The notes under the pieces were generated by a model. The model did no database searches and was not told the DNA's origin. It saw only the letters and a list, made by a program, of their open reading frames with translations. Source: Roseospira visakhapatnamensis (GTDB lineage Bacteria > Pseudomonadota > Alphaproteobacteria > Rhodospirillales > Rhodospirillaceae). Taken from it: a stretch of DNA of 64,000 bases. The stretch lies in the NCBI RefSeq assembly GCF_014197915.1, contig NZ_JACIGK010000011.1:62001-126000 (forward strand). The letters are read 5' to 3'. The position numbers and the translations under genes were made by a program. Numbering within the stretch: position 1 is the stretch's first letter; every line of letters begins with the position of its first letter. This document shows positions 8,891 through 18,179 of this stretch, in pieces.

Positions 8891-9616
8891 ATGCCGCCGT
8901 TTCTGTTTCCGCCCATGCCCCCCGTGGCCCTGCCGGTCCTGGGCCAGGATCTCGCCATCCCGCTGCGCCGGGTCTTCTGCGTCGGACGCAACTACGCCGA
9001 CCACGCCCGCGAGATGGGCGCCGACCCCGGCCGCCAGCCGCCCGTGTTCTTCACCAAGCCGGTGGATGCCGTGGTGCCGGGCGACGGCGACCGCCCCTAC
9101 CCTCCGGCGACCGACGACCTTCACCCGGAGGTGGAACTGGTGGTCGTGCTGGGGGATGCGGCGGAGACCGCTGGACGCGATCTGGACCCCGACGCCGCGC
9201 TGTCGCTGGTCGCCGGCTACGCCGTCGGCCTGGACATGACACGGCGCGACCTTCAGGCACACGCCAAGCGCGCCGGCGAGCCCTGGGACATGGCCAAGGG
9301 CTTCGATCAGAGCGCCCTGGTGGGACCGGTCACCCTGGCCACCGCGCTACCGGGTCGGGATGGCCCGCCGCATCGGGGCACGATCACGCTCACCGTCAAC
9401 GGCGCGGCGCGCCAGGCCGGCGACCTGGCCGACATGATCTGGCCCCTGGCGGACATCCTCGCCCACCTGTCGCGTCTGGTGACGCTGCGCCCCGGCGACC
9501 TGGTGTTCACGGGCACCCCGGCCGGCGTCGGCCCGGTGCGGCCCGGCGACACGCTGAGGGCCGAGGCCGAGGGACTGGCGCCGCTCACCCTGCGGATCAC
9601 CCCAAGGTCGCCATGA
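8891..9616 (+). CDS. Fumarylacetoacetate hydrolase family protein (acylpyruvase-like)
   Basis: Protein of 241 residues with the FAH fold seen in fumarylpyruvate and acylpyruvate hydrolases. The N-terminal VFCVGRNYADHAREMG is the usual entry to the domain; the metal ligands lie in HPEVELVVVLG (two glutamates) and GLDMTRRDLQ (aspartate). The C-terminal VFTGTPAGVGPV is the conserved family ending. The fold hydrolyses C-C bonds in beta-diketo acids or decarboxylates oxaloacetate. ATG at 8891 matches family length. It follows the permease by 47 bp and may share its transcript. Confidence 0.88.
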   Translation: MPPFLFPPMPPVALPVLGQDLAIPLRRVFCVGRNYADHAREMGADPGRQPPVFFTKPVDAVVPGDGDRPYPPATDDLHPEVELVVVLGDAAETAGRDLDPDAALSLVAGYAVGLDMTRRDLQAHAKRAGEPWDMAKGFDQSALVGPVTLATALPGRDGPPHRGTITLTVNGAARQAGDLADMIWPLADILAHLSRLVTLRPGDLVFTGTPAGVGPVRPGDTLRAEAEGLAPLTLRITPRSP

Positions 9617-9725
9617 TCGGAAACGTTCGCTTTGGCGGTCCCCGACAAGGATGGTACATAGGGATGAGGGGCCGGCCGAGGCCATCGTCGCCAGGATGCG
9701 CGCGGACCGGCCAGGAGAGCGCGCC

Positions 9726-10217
9726 ATGACCGACGAGACCAAGGACGCCGAGTTCATCCAGCCCCCCGACGACCTGTCCCGCAAGGCGCCGGTGACCGCC
9801 GGGGGCGTCGATCTGGCGGCCATCGAGAAGGCCGAGGCCCTGATCGCCAATCTTCAGGACGACTACCTGACGTGGGCCGAGGCGGACGCCACCCAGCTGG
9901 GACGGGCCTGCGACGACCTGGTCAACGATCCTCCGGACCCGGAGGCGGCCAAGAAGGAGTTGTTCCGCGTGGCCCACGACATGAAGGGCCAGGGCGGCAG
10001 CTTCGGCTATGACCTCATCACCGTGGTGGGGGACCAGTTGTGCCGGTTTGTCGAGGGCCTTGAGGGCACGCCGACCCGCGCCGAGGCCGAGGTGCTGCGG
10101 GTGCACGTGGAGACCATCCGGCTGATCCTGACCCGCCGCATGAAGGGGGACGGAGGCCGCGACGCCAACGTGTTGCTGGACGGACTGCAGCGGGCGATCC
10201 GCAAGGTCTCCACCTGA
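9726..10217 (+). CDS. Histidine phosphotransfer (Hpt) domain protein
   Basis: Protein of 163 residues consisting of an Hpt domain after an acidic N-terminus. The phosphoacceptor is H84 in VAHDMKGQGGSFGY. It would relay phosphate between a hybrid kinase and a response regulator. No partner kinase or regulator is adjacent, so this is an orphan phosphotransfer protein. ATG at 9726 is chosen because AGGAGAG precedes it at good spacing; the frame is open further upstream. Confidence 0.85.
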   Translation: MTDETKDAEFIQPPDDLSRKAPVTAGGVDLAAIEKAEALIANLQDDYLTWAEADATQLGRACDDLVNDPPDPEAAKKELFRVAHDMKGQGGSFGYDLITVVGDQLCRFVEGLEGTPTRAEAEVLRVHVETIRLILTRRMKGDGGRDANVLLDGLQRAIRKVST

Positions 10218-10650
10218 GGCCGCCCGCGCGCCGCTGCCGGGCGTGGACCGCCGCGAGCCACCGCCGGCGGCCGGGTCCGGGGCGCCGGGCGACTCGGGAA
10301 TGCCGCGATCGTGCCGGATCCGGACCAATAGATTGGCCTCAGGGACCGTTGCGGCCACCGGAGGGCGGTCCCATATCCAGGCGGTTAAAGGGGTCTCGGC
10401 GGCCCATGGCCCGCCCTGCCGTAGGCCCTTTCTTGGACCGCCCCGCACCCCCTACAATACCCGGACAGGCCACGCGGCCGCCCCCGGGGCGTCGGGAGGC
10501 CGGCGGTCCGACGCGAACGACAGCGCCAAGGACAGGGCCGCCGCGGAAAGGCCGCGCGCAACCGGTCCTGGGCTTTTCGAACAGCTGACATCATCACCAT
10601 GACGCGCCCCACACGATGGCGCCAGGCACAACAGGAAGCGGAACGGATCG
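10218..10650. other. Intergenic region upstream of clpS
   Basis: No convincing gene in 433 bases. It separates the Hpt gene from clpS and probably contains the clpSA promoter. Confidence 0.5.
10430..10458 (+). promoter_or_regulatory. Possible sigma-70-type promoter for clpS-clpA
   Basis: TACAAT at 10453-10458 is a good -10 element. TTCTTG at 10430-10435 lies at the ideal 17-bp spacing but matches the -35 consensus poorly; TTGGAC is a better match but sits 14 bp away. It is 192 bp upstream of clpS. Pattern match only. Confidence 0.3.
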
Positions 10651-10998
10651 ATGACGGGTCCATTGTTTGGTTCGGATGGGGACGAGGGTCCTGGCGGTGG
10701 CGGGCCAAACACGGGCGTGGTGATCAAAACACGTCCAAAGACCAAGAAGCCCGCCATGTACAAGGTTCTGATGCTCAATGACGACTACACGCCCATGGAG
10801 TTCGTCGTCATGGTGCTGGAACGCTTCTTCAGCAAGTCGCATGAGGAAGCCACCCGCATCATGCTGCACGTCCACCAGCGCGGCGTGGGGATTTGTGGCG
10901 TCTATACCTACGAGGTGGCGGAAACCAAGGTCACGCAGGTGATGGATCTGGCGCGCCGGAACCAGCACCCCTTGCAGTGCACGCTGGAGAAGGAATAG
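10651..10998 (+). CDS. clpS: ATP-dependent Clp protease adaptor ClpS
   Basis: Adaptor of 115 residues that binds N-degron substrates and passes them to ClpAP. After a flexible Gly-rich N-terminus, the conserved core runs [20 protein letters not shown] with the [10 protein letters not shown] signature, continues with the helix [18 protein letters not shown] and ends [13 protein letters not shown]. It lies 6 bp upstream of clpA, the classic adaptor-unfoldase pair. Confidence 0.97.
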   Translation: MTGPLFGSDGDEGPGGGGPNTGVVIKTRPKTKKPAMYKVLMLNDDYTPMEFVVMVLERFFSKSHEEATRIMLHVHQRGVGICGVYTYEVAETKVTQVMDLARRNQHPLQCTLEKE

Positions 10999-11004
10999 CA
11001 GCCC

Positions 11005-13377
11005 ATGCTCTCGCGCAACCTTGAGATGAGCCTTCACCGCGCGCTTGCCCTGGCCGCCGAACGCCATCACGAATACGCCACCCTGGAACACCTGTTGCTC
11101 GCCCTGGTGGACGACCAGGACGCGGTGGCGGTGCTGAAGGCCTGCACCGTGGACACCGAAAGCCTGCGGGAGCAATTGACCACCTTCGTCGACCACGAGC
11201 TGTCAAGTCTGGTGGTCGACCGCCTGGAGGGCGACCCCAAGCCCACCGCCGGTTTCCAACGGGTGGTGCAGCGGGCCGCCATCCATGTGCAGAGTTCCGG
11301 ACGCGAGCAGGTGACCGGCGCCAATATCCTCGTGGCCCTGTTCGCGGAGCGCGAGTCGCACGCCGTCTACTTCCTCCAGATGCAGGACATGACCCGCCTG
11401 GACGCGGTCAACTACATCTCCCACGGCATCGCCAAGGCCCCCGAAAAGGCCGAGCCCCGGGCACCGCGCGGCACCACCGAAAGCACGCGCGAGGAAGAGG
11501 TGGTCAAGAAGGGCCAGGAGGCCCTCGACACCTATTGCGTCAATCTCAACCGCAAGGCCGCCGACGGGCGCATCGATCCGCTGATCGGCCGCGACCTGGA
11601 GGTGGAGCGCACCATTCAGATCCTGTGCCGGCGCACCAAGAACAATCCGCTGCTGGTGGGGGACCCCGGCGTCGGCAAGACGGCCATCGCCGAGGGGCTG
11701 GCGCGGCGCATCATCGACGACCAGGTGCCGCAGGTGCTGGTGCACGCCACCATCTTCGCGCTGGACATGGGGGCGCTGCTGGCCGGCACCCGCTATCGCG
11801 GCGACTTCGAGGAGCGCCTGAAGGCGGTCATCAAGGAGATGGAGGAGTTCGAGGGCGCCATCCTGTTCATCGACGAAATCCACACGGTGATCGGCGCCGG
11901 CGCCACCTCCGGCGGGTCGATGGATGCCTCGAACCTGCTGAAGCCGGCGCTGGCGGCGGGCTCGCTGCGCTGCATCGGCTCGACCACCTACAAGGAGTTC
12001 CGCAACCACTTCGAAAAGGACCGCGCCCTGGTGCGCCGGTTCCAGAAGATCGACGTCAACGAGCCCAGCCTGGACGACGCCATCAAGATCGTCGCCGGCC
12101 TGAAGCCGTACTACGAGCGTCACCACAACGTGCGCTACACCAACGACGCGGTGCGCGCGGCGGTCACCCTGTCGTCGAAGTACATCAACGACCGCAAGCT
12201 GCCCGACAAGGCCATCGACGTCATCGACGAGGTGGGCGCGGCGCGCATGCTGATCCCCGAAAGCCGGCGGCGCAAGACGGTCACCGTCAAGGACGTGGAG
12301 GAGATCATCGCCAAGATCGCCCGCATCCCGCCCAAGACGGTGTCGCGCGACGACCAGGCGGCGCTGGCCAACCTGGAACGGGACCTGAAGACCATGGTGT
12401 TCGGCCAGGACGACGCCATCGAGGCTCTGTCCAGCGCCATCAAGCTCGCGCGCGCCGGCCTGCGCGAACCCGAGAAGCCCATCGGCTGCTACCTGTTCTC
12501 CGGCCCCACCGGCGTCGGCAAGACCGAGGTGGCCCGCCAGTTGTCGATCACCCTTGGGGTCGAACTGGTGCGCTTCGACATGAGCGAGTACATGGAGCGC
12601 CACTCGGTCTCGCGGCTGATCGGCGCCCCGCCCGGCTACGTGGGCTTCGACCAGGGCGGCCTGTTGACCGACGCCGTGGATCAGCATCCCTACAGCGTGT
12701 TGCTGCTGGACGAGATCGAGAAGGCCCACCCGGATCTGTTCAACATCCTGTTGCAGGTGATGGACCACGGCAAGCTGACTGATCATGCCGGCAAGACGGT
12801 CGATTTCCGCAACACCATCCTCATCATGACCACCAACGCCGGCGCCCAGCAGCTCGCCAAGGCAGCCATCGGCTTCAACCGCGCCGACCGCGCGGGCGAG
12901 GACCAGAAGGAAGTCGAGCGCATGTTCTCGCCCGAGTTCCGCAACCGCCTGGACGCCGTCATCCCCTTCGCCAACCTGGCGCCGGAGGTGGTGGGCAAGG
13001 TGGTGGACAAGTTCGTGATGCAGTTGGAGGCCCAACTGGCCGACCGCGACGTGGTCATCGAACTGTCCGACGACGCCCGCTCCTGGCTGGCCCGGAAGGG
13101 CTACGACAAGCTCATGGGCGCGCGGCCGCTGAGCCGGGTGATTCAGGAGTCCATCAAGAAGCCCCTGGCCGAGGAACTGCTGTTCGGCCGCCTCACCAAG
13201 GGCGGCGTGGTGCGCGTCACCATCGTCGACAACGCCCCGGCGTTCGAGATCGAACCCACCAAGGGCGGCCCCACCAAGGGCGGCCCCCGGCCGGACGACC
13301 CGGACGACTCCGGGACCTCGGGACCGGACACCTCGGGCAAGGGCGGCGGCAAGAAACCGCTGGCGCTGGTGGAGTAG
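11005..13377 (+). CDS. clpA: ATP-dependent Clp protease ATP-binding subunit ClpA
   Basis: AAA+ unfoldase of 790 residues that feeds substrates to ClpP. Order: N-terminal Clp repeat domain that binds ClpS (about 1-145); first AAA domain with Walker A GDPGVGKT at about 219-226; second AAA domain with Walker A GPTGVGKT at about 500-507 and the substrate-gripping GYVGFDQGG loop; C-terminal ClpB_D2-small domain. The last ~40 residues are a low-complexity Gly/Pro/Asp-rich tail with a repeated TKGGP unit, an extension beyond the usual end of ClpA. It follows clpS directly. Confidence 0.97.
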   Translation: MLSRNLEMSLHRALALAAERHHEYATLEHLLLALVDDQDAVAVLKACTVDTESLREQLTTFVDHELSSLVVDRLEGDPKPTAGFQRVVQRAAIHVQSSGREQVTGANILVALFAERESHAVYFLQMQDMTRLDAVNYISHGIAKAPEKAEPRAPRGTTESTREEEVVKKGQEALDTYCVNLNRKAADGRIDPLIGRDLEVERTIQILCRRTKNNPLLVGDPGVGKTAIAEGLARRIIDDQVPQVLVHATIFALDMGALLAGTRYRGDFEERLKAVIKEMEEFEGAILFIDEIHTVIGAGATSGGSMDASNLLKPALAAGSLRCIGSTTYKEFRNHFEKDRALVRRFQKIDVNEPSLDDAIKIVAGLKPYYERHHNVRYTNDAVRAAVTLSSKYINDRKLPDKAIDVIDEVGAARMLIPESRRRKTVTVKDVEEIIAKIARIPPKTVSRDDQAALANLERDLKTMVFGQDDAIEALSSAIKLARAGLREPEKPIGCYLFSGPTGVGKTEVARQLSITLGVELVRFDMSEYMERHSVSRLIGAPPGYVGFDQGGLLTDAVDQHPYSVLLLDEIEKAHPDLFNILLQVMDHGKLTDHAGKTVDFRNTILIMTTNAGAQQLAKAAIGFNRADRAGEDQKEVERMFSPEFRNRLDAVIPFANLAPEVVGKVVDKFVMQLEAQLADRDVVIELSDDARSWLARKGYDKLMGARPLSRVIQESIKKPLAEELLFGRLTKGGVVRVTIVDNAPAFEIEPTKGGPTKGGPRPDDPDDSGTSGPDTSGKGGGKKPLALVE

Positions 13378-13394
13378 CGCCCGCCGGCCATCCA

Positions 13395-14885
13395 TCAGGA
13401 CCGGCGGTGCCGGCGGGCCGTCATGCCCAGTCCGGCACCCCACAATCCAAGGGTCAGCGTCGCCAGGGCCACCGCGCCCGGGCGGCTCACCAGGATGGCC
13501 GGGTCGCCGCCCGCCTTGAGCAACGAGACCAGCAACGTTTCCTCGACCGTCGGCCCCAGCACCAGCCCCAGCACCAGGGGCGCCAGGGGCAGGCCCGCCG
13601 CCTCCAGGGCGATCCCCAGCAGGCCCGCCGCCAGCATCACCACGACGGCCTCCGGCGTGCCCCCCACCGCATAGGCGCCGACCAGGCAGACCACCAGGAT
13701 GATCGGGGCCAGCACCGCGCGCGGCACCCGCATCACCACGCGCGCCGACCGGATCGCCAGCAGTCCCACCGGCACCAGCATCAGATTGGCCAGCAGGAAG
13801 GCCAGCACCACGGCGGTGATCCGCTCCGGCTGAACCAGGAACACCGTCGGCCCCGGCGTCAGGCCGTGCAGGGTCATCGCGCCGATCACCACGGCGGTCA
13901 GGGAATCGCCGGGGATGCCGACCACCGTGGCCGGCACCAGCGCGCCGCCAATGGCCGCGTTGTTGGCGGCGCCGGCCGGCGCGATCACGGCGGCCTCGGC
14001 ATCGCCCGGGTCGCGGGCCGCCCCGCCCCCGCCGTGATCGGTCACGGCCCGGGCCAGATAGGCGGCGATGTCGGCCCCCGCCCCGGGCACCGCGCCGACC
14101 ACCGTGCCCAGCCCGCAGCCCACGGCGATGCGTCCACGCTGCCGCCACAGATCGCGCGCCACGGCCGCCCCCCAGCCCGGAGCCATGCCCGGCAGACCCC
14201 GAGGCGCGGCCCGGGTGCCGATGCCCCGCGCCACCTCGGGCAGGGCAAACAGGCCGATCATCACCGGAATCACCCCGACCCCGCCGCTCAGGGCCTCCAG
14301 GCCCCCGGTCAGACGCGGGTGTCCCGACACCGGGTCCAGCCCCACGCAGCCCAGGGCCAGCCCGACGAGCAGGGACACGGCGCCCTTCAGCGGATGGGCC
14401 CGGGCCACCAGCGCGGCGGCCGACAACCCCAAAAGGGCCAGCCAGAAGACCTCGACCGTGCTCAGGCACAGGGCCAGCCGCGCCAGCACCGGGGCCAGCG
14501 TCAGCAGGGCCAGCGCCCCGGCCACGCCCCCCAGCGCCGCGCACAGCAGCCCCAGGCCCAGCGCCCGCCCGGCCTGCCCTTGCCGGCTGAGCGCATGAGC
14601 GGCGTCCACGTAGGCGGCCGAGGCCGGGGTGCCGGGAATGCGCAGCAGCGCGCCGGGCAGGTCCCCGGCGAAGATCGCCGTGGCGGCCAGGGTCATCAGG
14701 CCGGCCAGCGCCGGTACCGGATCCAGGGTCAGGGTCGCCGGCACCAGCAGCGCCACACCCAGGGTGGCGGTCAGGCCCGGGATGGCGCCGACCACCAGAC
14801 CGGCGACCGCGAAGGCCAGCATGGTCGCCAGCACCGCGGGCGTCAGCACCAGGGCGGCGGCGGCGCCCAGGACGCTCAGGTCCAC
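13395..14885 (-). CDS. tctA: Tripartite tricarboxylate transporter large permease TctA
   Basis: Large membrane subunit of a TTT importer, 496 residues with about 11-12 hydrophobic segments. The family signature is visible: an N-terminal GAIPGLTATLGVALLVP, then NNAAIGGALVPATVVGIPGD in the middle of the protein. GTG at 14885 gives the expected length and overlaps the end of tctB; the open frame extends upstream but without homology. Last gene of a tctC-tctB-tctA operon on the minus strand. Substrate is set by TctC and cannot be predicted. Confidence 0.92.
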   Translation of the reverse strand: MDLSVLGAAAALVLTPAVLATMLAFAVAGLVVGAIPGLTATLGVALLVPATLTLDPVPALAGLMTLAATAIFAGDLPGALLRIPGTPASAAYVDAAHALSRQGQAGRALGLGLLCAALGGVAGALALLTLAPVLARLALCLSTVEVFWLALLGLSAAALVARAHPLKGAVSLLVGLALGCVGLDPVSGHPRLTGGLEALSGGVGVIPVMIGLFALPEVARGIGTRAAPRGLPGMAPGWGAAVARDLWRQRGRIAVGCGLGTVVGAVPGAGADIAAYLARAVTDHGGGGAARDPGDAEAAVIAPAGAANNAAIGGALVPATVVGIPGDSLTAVVIGAMTLHGLTPGPTVFLVQPERITAVVLAFLLANLMLVPVGLLAIRSARVVMRVPRAVLAPIILVVCLVGAYAVGGTPEAVVVMLAAGLLGIALEAAGLPLAPLVLGLVLGPTVEETLLVSLLKAGGDPAILVSRPGAVALATLTLGLWGAGLGMTARRHRRS

Positions 14886-15397
14886 GCCGGCGCCCCCGTC
14901 GGGACTCCCACCAACGCGGGCATCAGCGCGGGCGCCAGCGGCGCGAGCAGCCCCCAGGGCAGCGGCACCCCCAGCAGGCCGGCGACCAGGACGTGCAGCA
15001 CCCCCGTGACCAGCACCGCCAGGCCCACGGCCCGCCCCGGCCGCCCGGTGCACATCCACAGCAGCCCCGCCAGCAGGGGCGGCGTGACCACCAGGAAGCC
15101 CAGCGGCGCCAGCAGAACCGCCCAGGCCAGCGCGCCGGCCAGCATCAGGAGGACGGGACCGGTGCCGCCCTCCAGCCCGGGGGACGAGGGGTCGGGGCCG
15201 CCATCCTCCGGTGCGGCGGGCGGCCGCGCGACCAGCAAGGCACCCGCGCCCATCATGGCCAGGCCGATGAGCCAGGGCGCCAGATCCGGCCCCACGGGAT
15301 GCTGTCCCACCCCCGGCAGGTCGCGGGTGGCGACGATCAGCCCCAGGCCGGCCAGCGCGGCGACCGCCCCGGCCCATCGGTCCCGGGACCGCGTCAC
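14876..15397 (-). CDS. tctB: Tripartite tricarboxylate transporter small permease TctB
   Basis: Small permease of 173 residues with four hydrophobic segments, matching the TctB pattern: an N-terminal TM, a second TM (PWLIGLAMMGAGALLV), a polar Pro/Gly-rich loop, and two C-terminal TMs. The start is inferred as GTG at 15397, which overlaps the tctC stop; the tail overlaps tctA. TctB sequences are poorly conserved, so the assignment leans on size, topology and position between TctC and TctA. Confidence 0.85.
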   Translation of the reverse strand: MTRSRDRWAGAVAALAGLGLIVATRDLPGVGQHPVGPDLAPWLIGLAMMGAGALLVARPPAAPEDGGPDPSSPGLEGGTGPVLLMLAGALAWAVLLAPLGFLVVTPPLLAGLLWMCTGRPGRAVGLAVLVTGVLHVLVAGLLGVPLPWGLLAPLAPALMPALVGVPTGAPAWT

Positions 15398-16446
15398 GGG
15401 TCCGCCCGGGTCAGGCCCAGGTCGCGCAGCAGGGCCCGCACGGTGGTCTGCTGCTGTCGCAGAAAGGCGGCGAAGGCCGCGCCATCCCGCCAGACCACGC
15501 CGAAACCGCGATCCGCCATCTCGGCCCGGAAGCCAGGATCGGCGACGACATCGGCCATGGCCCGTTCCAGGCGCGCGGTGACGGCCTCGGGCAGGCCGGC
15601 CGGCCCCACCAGCCCGCGCCAGGCCCCCAGGTCCAGGGTCAGGCCGGTTTCCTCGGCCAGCAACGGCACGGCGGCAAAGGCCGGCAGGCGCTCGGCCCCG
15701 AACACCGCCAGCCCGCGCACCACGCCGGCCTCCATCAGCGCCCGCGCCTCGGGCAGGGAGCAGGGCACCATGTCCACGCCACCGGCCGCCAGATCCTGCA
15801 ACGACGCCGCCGCCCCCTGGCTGGGGATCATGCGCACCGCCGCCGGATCCACGTCCCAGGCCCGCAACAGGCTGGCGATGGCCACCGGCCAGGACCCTCC
15901 GCAGCCGCCGGCACAGGCGATGGTGACACCGCCGGGATCGGCCTTGACGGCGTCCAGGGCCGCACCGACATCGGTCCACGGGCTGTCCCGGTGCACGACC
16001 ACGGCCGCCGGGTCGGCGTTGTACTGGGCGATGGCGGTGAAATCCTCGGCCTCGACGGCGGCCTGCCCGAGGGGCGTGTAATGCGCGAAGTTGTAAAGAA
16101 TCCCCAGCGTATATCCGTCGGGCCGGGCATCACGGATGGCGCCGATGCCCACCACGCCCCCGCCCTGGCCCCGGTTGACCACCACGACCGGCTGGCCCAG
16201 ACGCGCCCGCAGGCGTTCGGCCAGCAGGCGGCCGGTCTGGTCGGTGCCGCCGCCCGCGCCCGAGGGCACGATCAGGGTGACCGGCCGGTTCGGCCACCCG
16301 TCGGCGCGCGCGTCCCGGACGCCCCCCGCCGCCGGCATCGCCGCCAGAATGACCACCAGCATCACCACCGGGGCCAGGACGACGGCCGGCCACAGCCGGC
16401 GCCACGACCCGGCCCGCATGGGCATCCGCCACGGTTCTTGGTGCAT
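15394..16446 (-). CDS. tctC: TTT substrate-binding protein, Bug/TctC family
   Basis: Periplasmic binding protein of 350 residues. A signal peptide covers about 1-48 (basic start, hydrophobic core, cleavage after DARA). The mature part starts with the family motif WPNRPVTLIVPSGAGGGTDQ and has the ligand-loop GQGGGVVG. It captures a small organic acid for TctAB. First gene of the operon; its stop overlaps tctB. Bug proteins vary too much in ligand to assign one. Confidence 0.92.
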   Translation of the reverse strand: MHQEPWRMPMRAGSWRRLWPAVVLAPVVMLVVILAAMPAAGGVRDARADGWPNRPVTLIVPSGAGGGTDQTGRLLAERLRARLGQPVVVVNRGQGGGVVGIGAIRDARPDGYTLGILYNFAHYTPLGQAAVEAEDFTAIAQYNADPAAVVVHRDSPWTDVGAALDAVKADPGGVTIACAGGCGGSWPVAIASLLRAWDVDPAAVRMIPSQGAAASLQDLAAGGVDMVPCSLPEARALMEAGVVRGLAVFGAERLPAFAAVPLLAEETGLTLDLGAWRGLVGPAGLPEAVTARLERAMADVVADPGFRAEMADRGFGVVWRDGAAFAAFLRQQQTTVRALLRDLGLTRADP

Positions 16447-16544
16447 GGGTCCCCTCCCCTGACGTCATCCGAGATACGACAGGAAGAGGAGAAATGCAAC
16501 CAAAGACCGGACCGGCGATTCCGGCCCGAACCGGTGGTCCCGGA

Positions 16545-18164
16545 TCAGAACCCCACCGCCTGCCCATCCTTGCGATGGTCCGAGCCCGCCCCGTAGCCGC
16601 CGCCGTCCTCCAGGCACTGGATGATCTGGGCGCCGCCGAATCCAAAGCTCGCGTCCTGCCCCTCCACCGACACCCGATGGCCGCGCCGCGCCAACTGGTC
16701 GCGGACCGTCTCGCGCAGGCTGGGTTCCACGGCCACCGACAGGCCCCCGTCCACCCGCCAGCGCGGCGCATCGCAGGCGGCTTGCGGGCTCTGGCCATGA
16801 AGCTGGGTGCGCAGGACTATCTGCACGTGCCCCTGGGCCTGGATGGGTCCCCCCATGACCCCGAAGCTCATGCGCGGCCGGCCGCCAGCCGTCACGAACC
16901 CGGGAATGATGGTCTGGAACGGCCGCTTGCCCGGTCCCACGCGATTCGGATGGCCGGGTTCCAGGGTGAAGCCGGCGCCCCGGTTCTGCAGGCTGATGCC
17001 CGTGTCCGGCACTACCAGACCGGACCCAAACCCCATGTAGTTGGACTGGATGAACGACACCATCATGCCGCTGGCATCGGCGGCGGCGACGTACACCGTG
17101 CCGCCGGGCGGACACTGGCCCGCGCCCGGGTCGCCGGCGCGGTTCAGGTCGATCTCCCGGGCGCGTTCGAACAGATACCCGGCGTCCAGCAGCGCCGTCA
17201 CCGGCGTATCCATGGCCGCCGGATCGGCGATGTAGCGGTAGGCATCGGCCAGGGCCAGCTTCATCGCCTCGATTTGCAGATGCAGGGCGTCGGCGCTGTC
17301 GGGCGGGTGGTGGGCGATCGACGTGTGCGCCAGGATACCCAGCGCGATGAGTGCCGCCAGTCCCTGGCCATTGGGCGGGATCTCGTGAAGCTCCACCCCC
17401 ACGAATCGCCGCGACAGGGTCTCCACCCAGTCGCAACGGTGGGCGTCCAGGTCGGCCTCGGTCAGCGCACCGCCCAGGGACGCGGAGAAGGCGGCCATGC
17501 GCCGCGCCAGATCGCCGCGATAGAAGCTCTCGCCGGCCGAGTCGGCGATGCTCTCAAGGCTGGCGGCCAGGGCTGGGTGCCGGAACAGCTCGCCGGGCCG
17601 GGGCGCGCGGCCGTGGGGCAGGAAGGCGTCGGCGAAGCCCGGCTGGACCTGGTGCCGCACGGCCCCCCGCGCCCAGCCATCGGCGATGGTCGGCGACACG
17701 GGGAAGCCCTCGCGGGCGTAGCCGATGGCGGGTTCGGCGACCCTGGTCAGGGGCAGCCGGCCGAAGCGCGCCGACAGCGCCGCCCAGGCGGATACCGCGC
17801 CGGGCACGGTGACGGCCTCGATGCCGTCCGTGGGCATGACCGCGTGATCCCGGAAGCGCTCCGGCGTCCAGCCCGCCGGCGACCGGCCCGAGGCATTGAG
17901 GCCATGCAGGGCGTGTCCGTCCCAGACGATGGCGAAGGCGTCGCTGCCCAGGCCGCAGCCGGTGGGCTCCACCACCACCAGGGCCATGGCGGCGGCCAGC
18001 GCGGCATCGATCGCGTTGCCCCCGTGCAGCAGCATGCGCAGGCCCGCCTGCGCCGCCAGCGGCTGCGAGGTGGCGACGATGTTCCGCGCCAGCACCGGCG
18101 CGCGCCACGTCAGGTAGGGGGACAGGGCGGCCGACGGCGCGGCGGGCTGGCGGGGCAATGGCAC
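16545..18164 (-). CDS. Gamma-glutamyltransferase family protein
   Basis: Ntn-hydrolase precursor of 539 residues. Family features: the start VLARNIVATSQPLAAQAGLR, GGNAIDAALAAAMAL, then the expected autoprocessing site PPGGTVYVAAADASG, whose Thr would be the nucleophile of the small subunit, followed by FGSGLVVPDTGI and the glycine pocket. These enzymes cleave or transfer gamma-glutamyl groups, or act on related amides. No clear Sec signal is seen, so it may be cytoplasmic. It lies 15 bp downstream of the TRAP permease on the same strand, suggesting it processes the imported compound. Confidence 0.9.
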   Translation of the reverse strand: MPLPRQPAAPSAALSPYLTWRAPVLARNIVATSQPLAAQAGLRMLLHGGNAIDAALAAAMALVVVEPTGCGLGSDAFAIVWDGHALHGLNASGRSPAGWTPERFRDHAVMPTDGIEAVTVPGAVSAWAALSARFGRLPLTRVAEPAIGYAREGFPVSPTIADGWARGAVRHQVQPGFADAFLPHGRAPRPGELFRHPALAASLESIADSAGESFYRGDLARRMAAFSASLGGALTEADLDAHRCDWVETLSRRFVGVELHEIPPNGQGLAALIALGILAHTSIAHHPPDSADALHLQIEAMKLALADAYRYIADPAAMDTPVTALLDAGYLFERAREIDLNRAGDPGAGQCPPGGTVYVAAADASGMMVSFIQSNYMGFGSGLVVPDTGISLQNRGAGFTLEPGHPNRVGPGKRPFQTIIPGFVTAGGRPRMSFGVMGGPIQAQGHVQIVLRTQLHGQSPQAACDAPRWRVDGGLSVAVEPSLRETVRDQLARRGHRVSVEGQDASFGFGGAQIIQCLEDGGGYGAGSDHRKDGQAVGF

Positions 18165-18179
18165 GTCGGACCCTTTCCA

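Noticed and set aside
11203-14544. Minus-strand open frame of over 1100 codons across clpA
   Set aside because: Antisense to a clear clpA gene; Gly/Arg/His-rich and without domains, an effect of high GC content.
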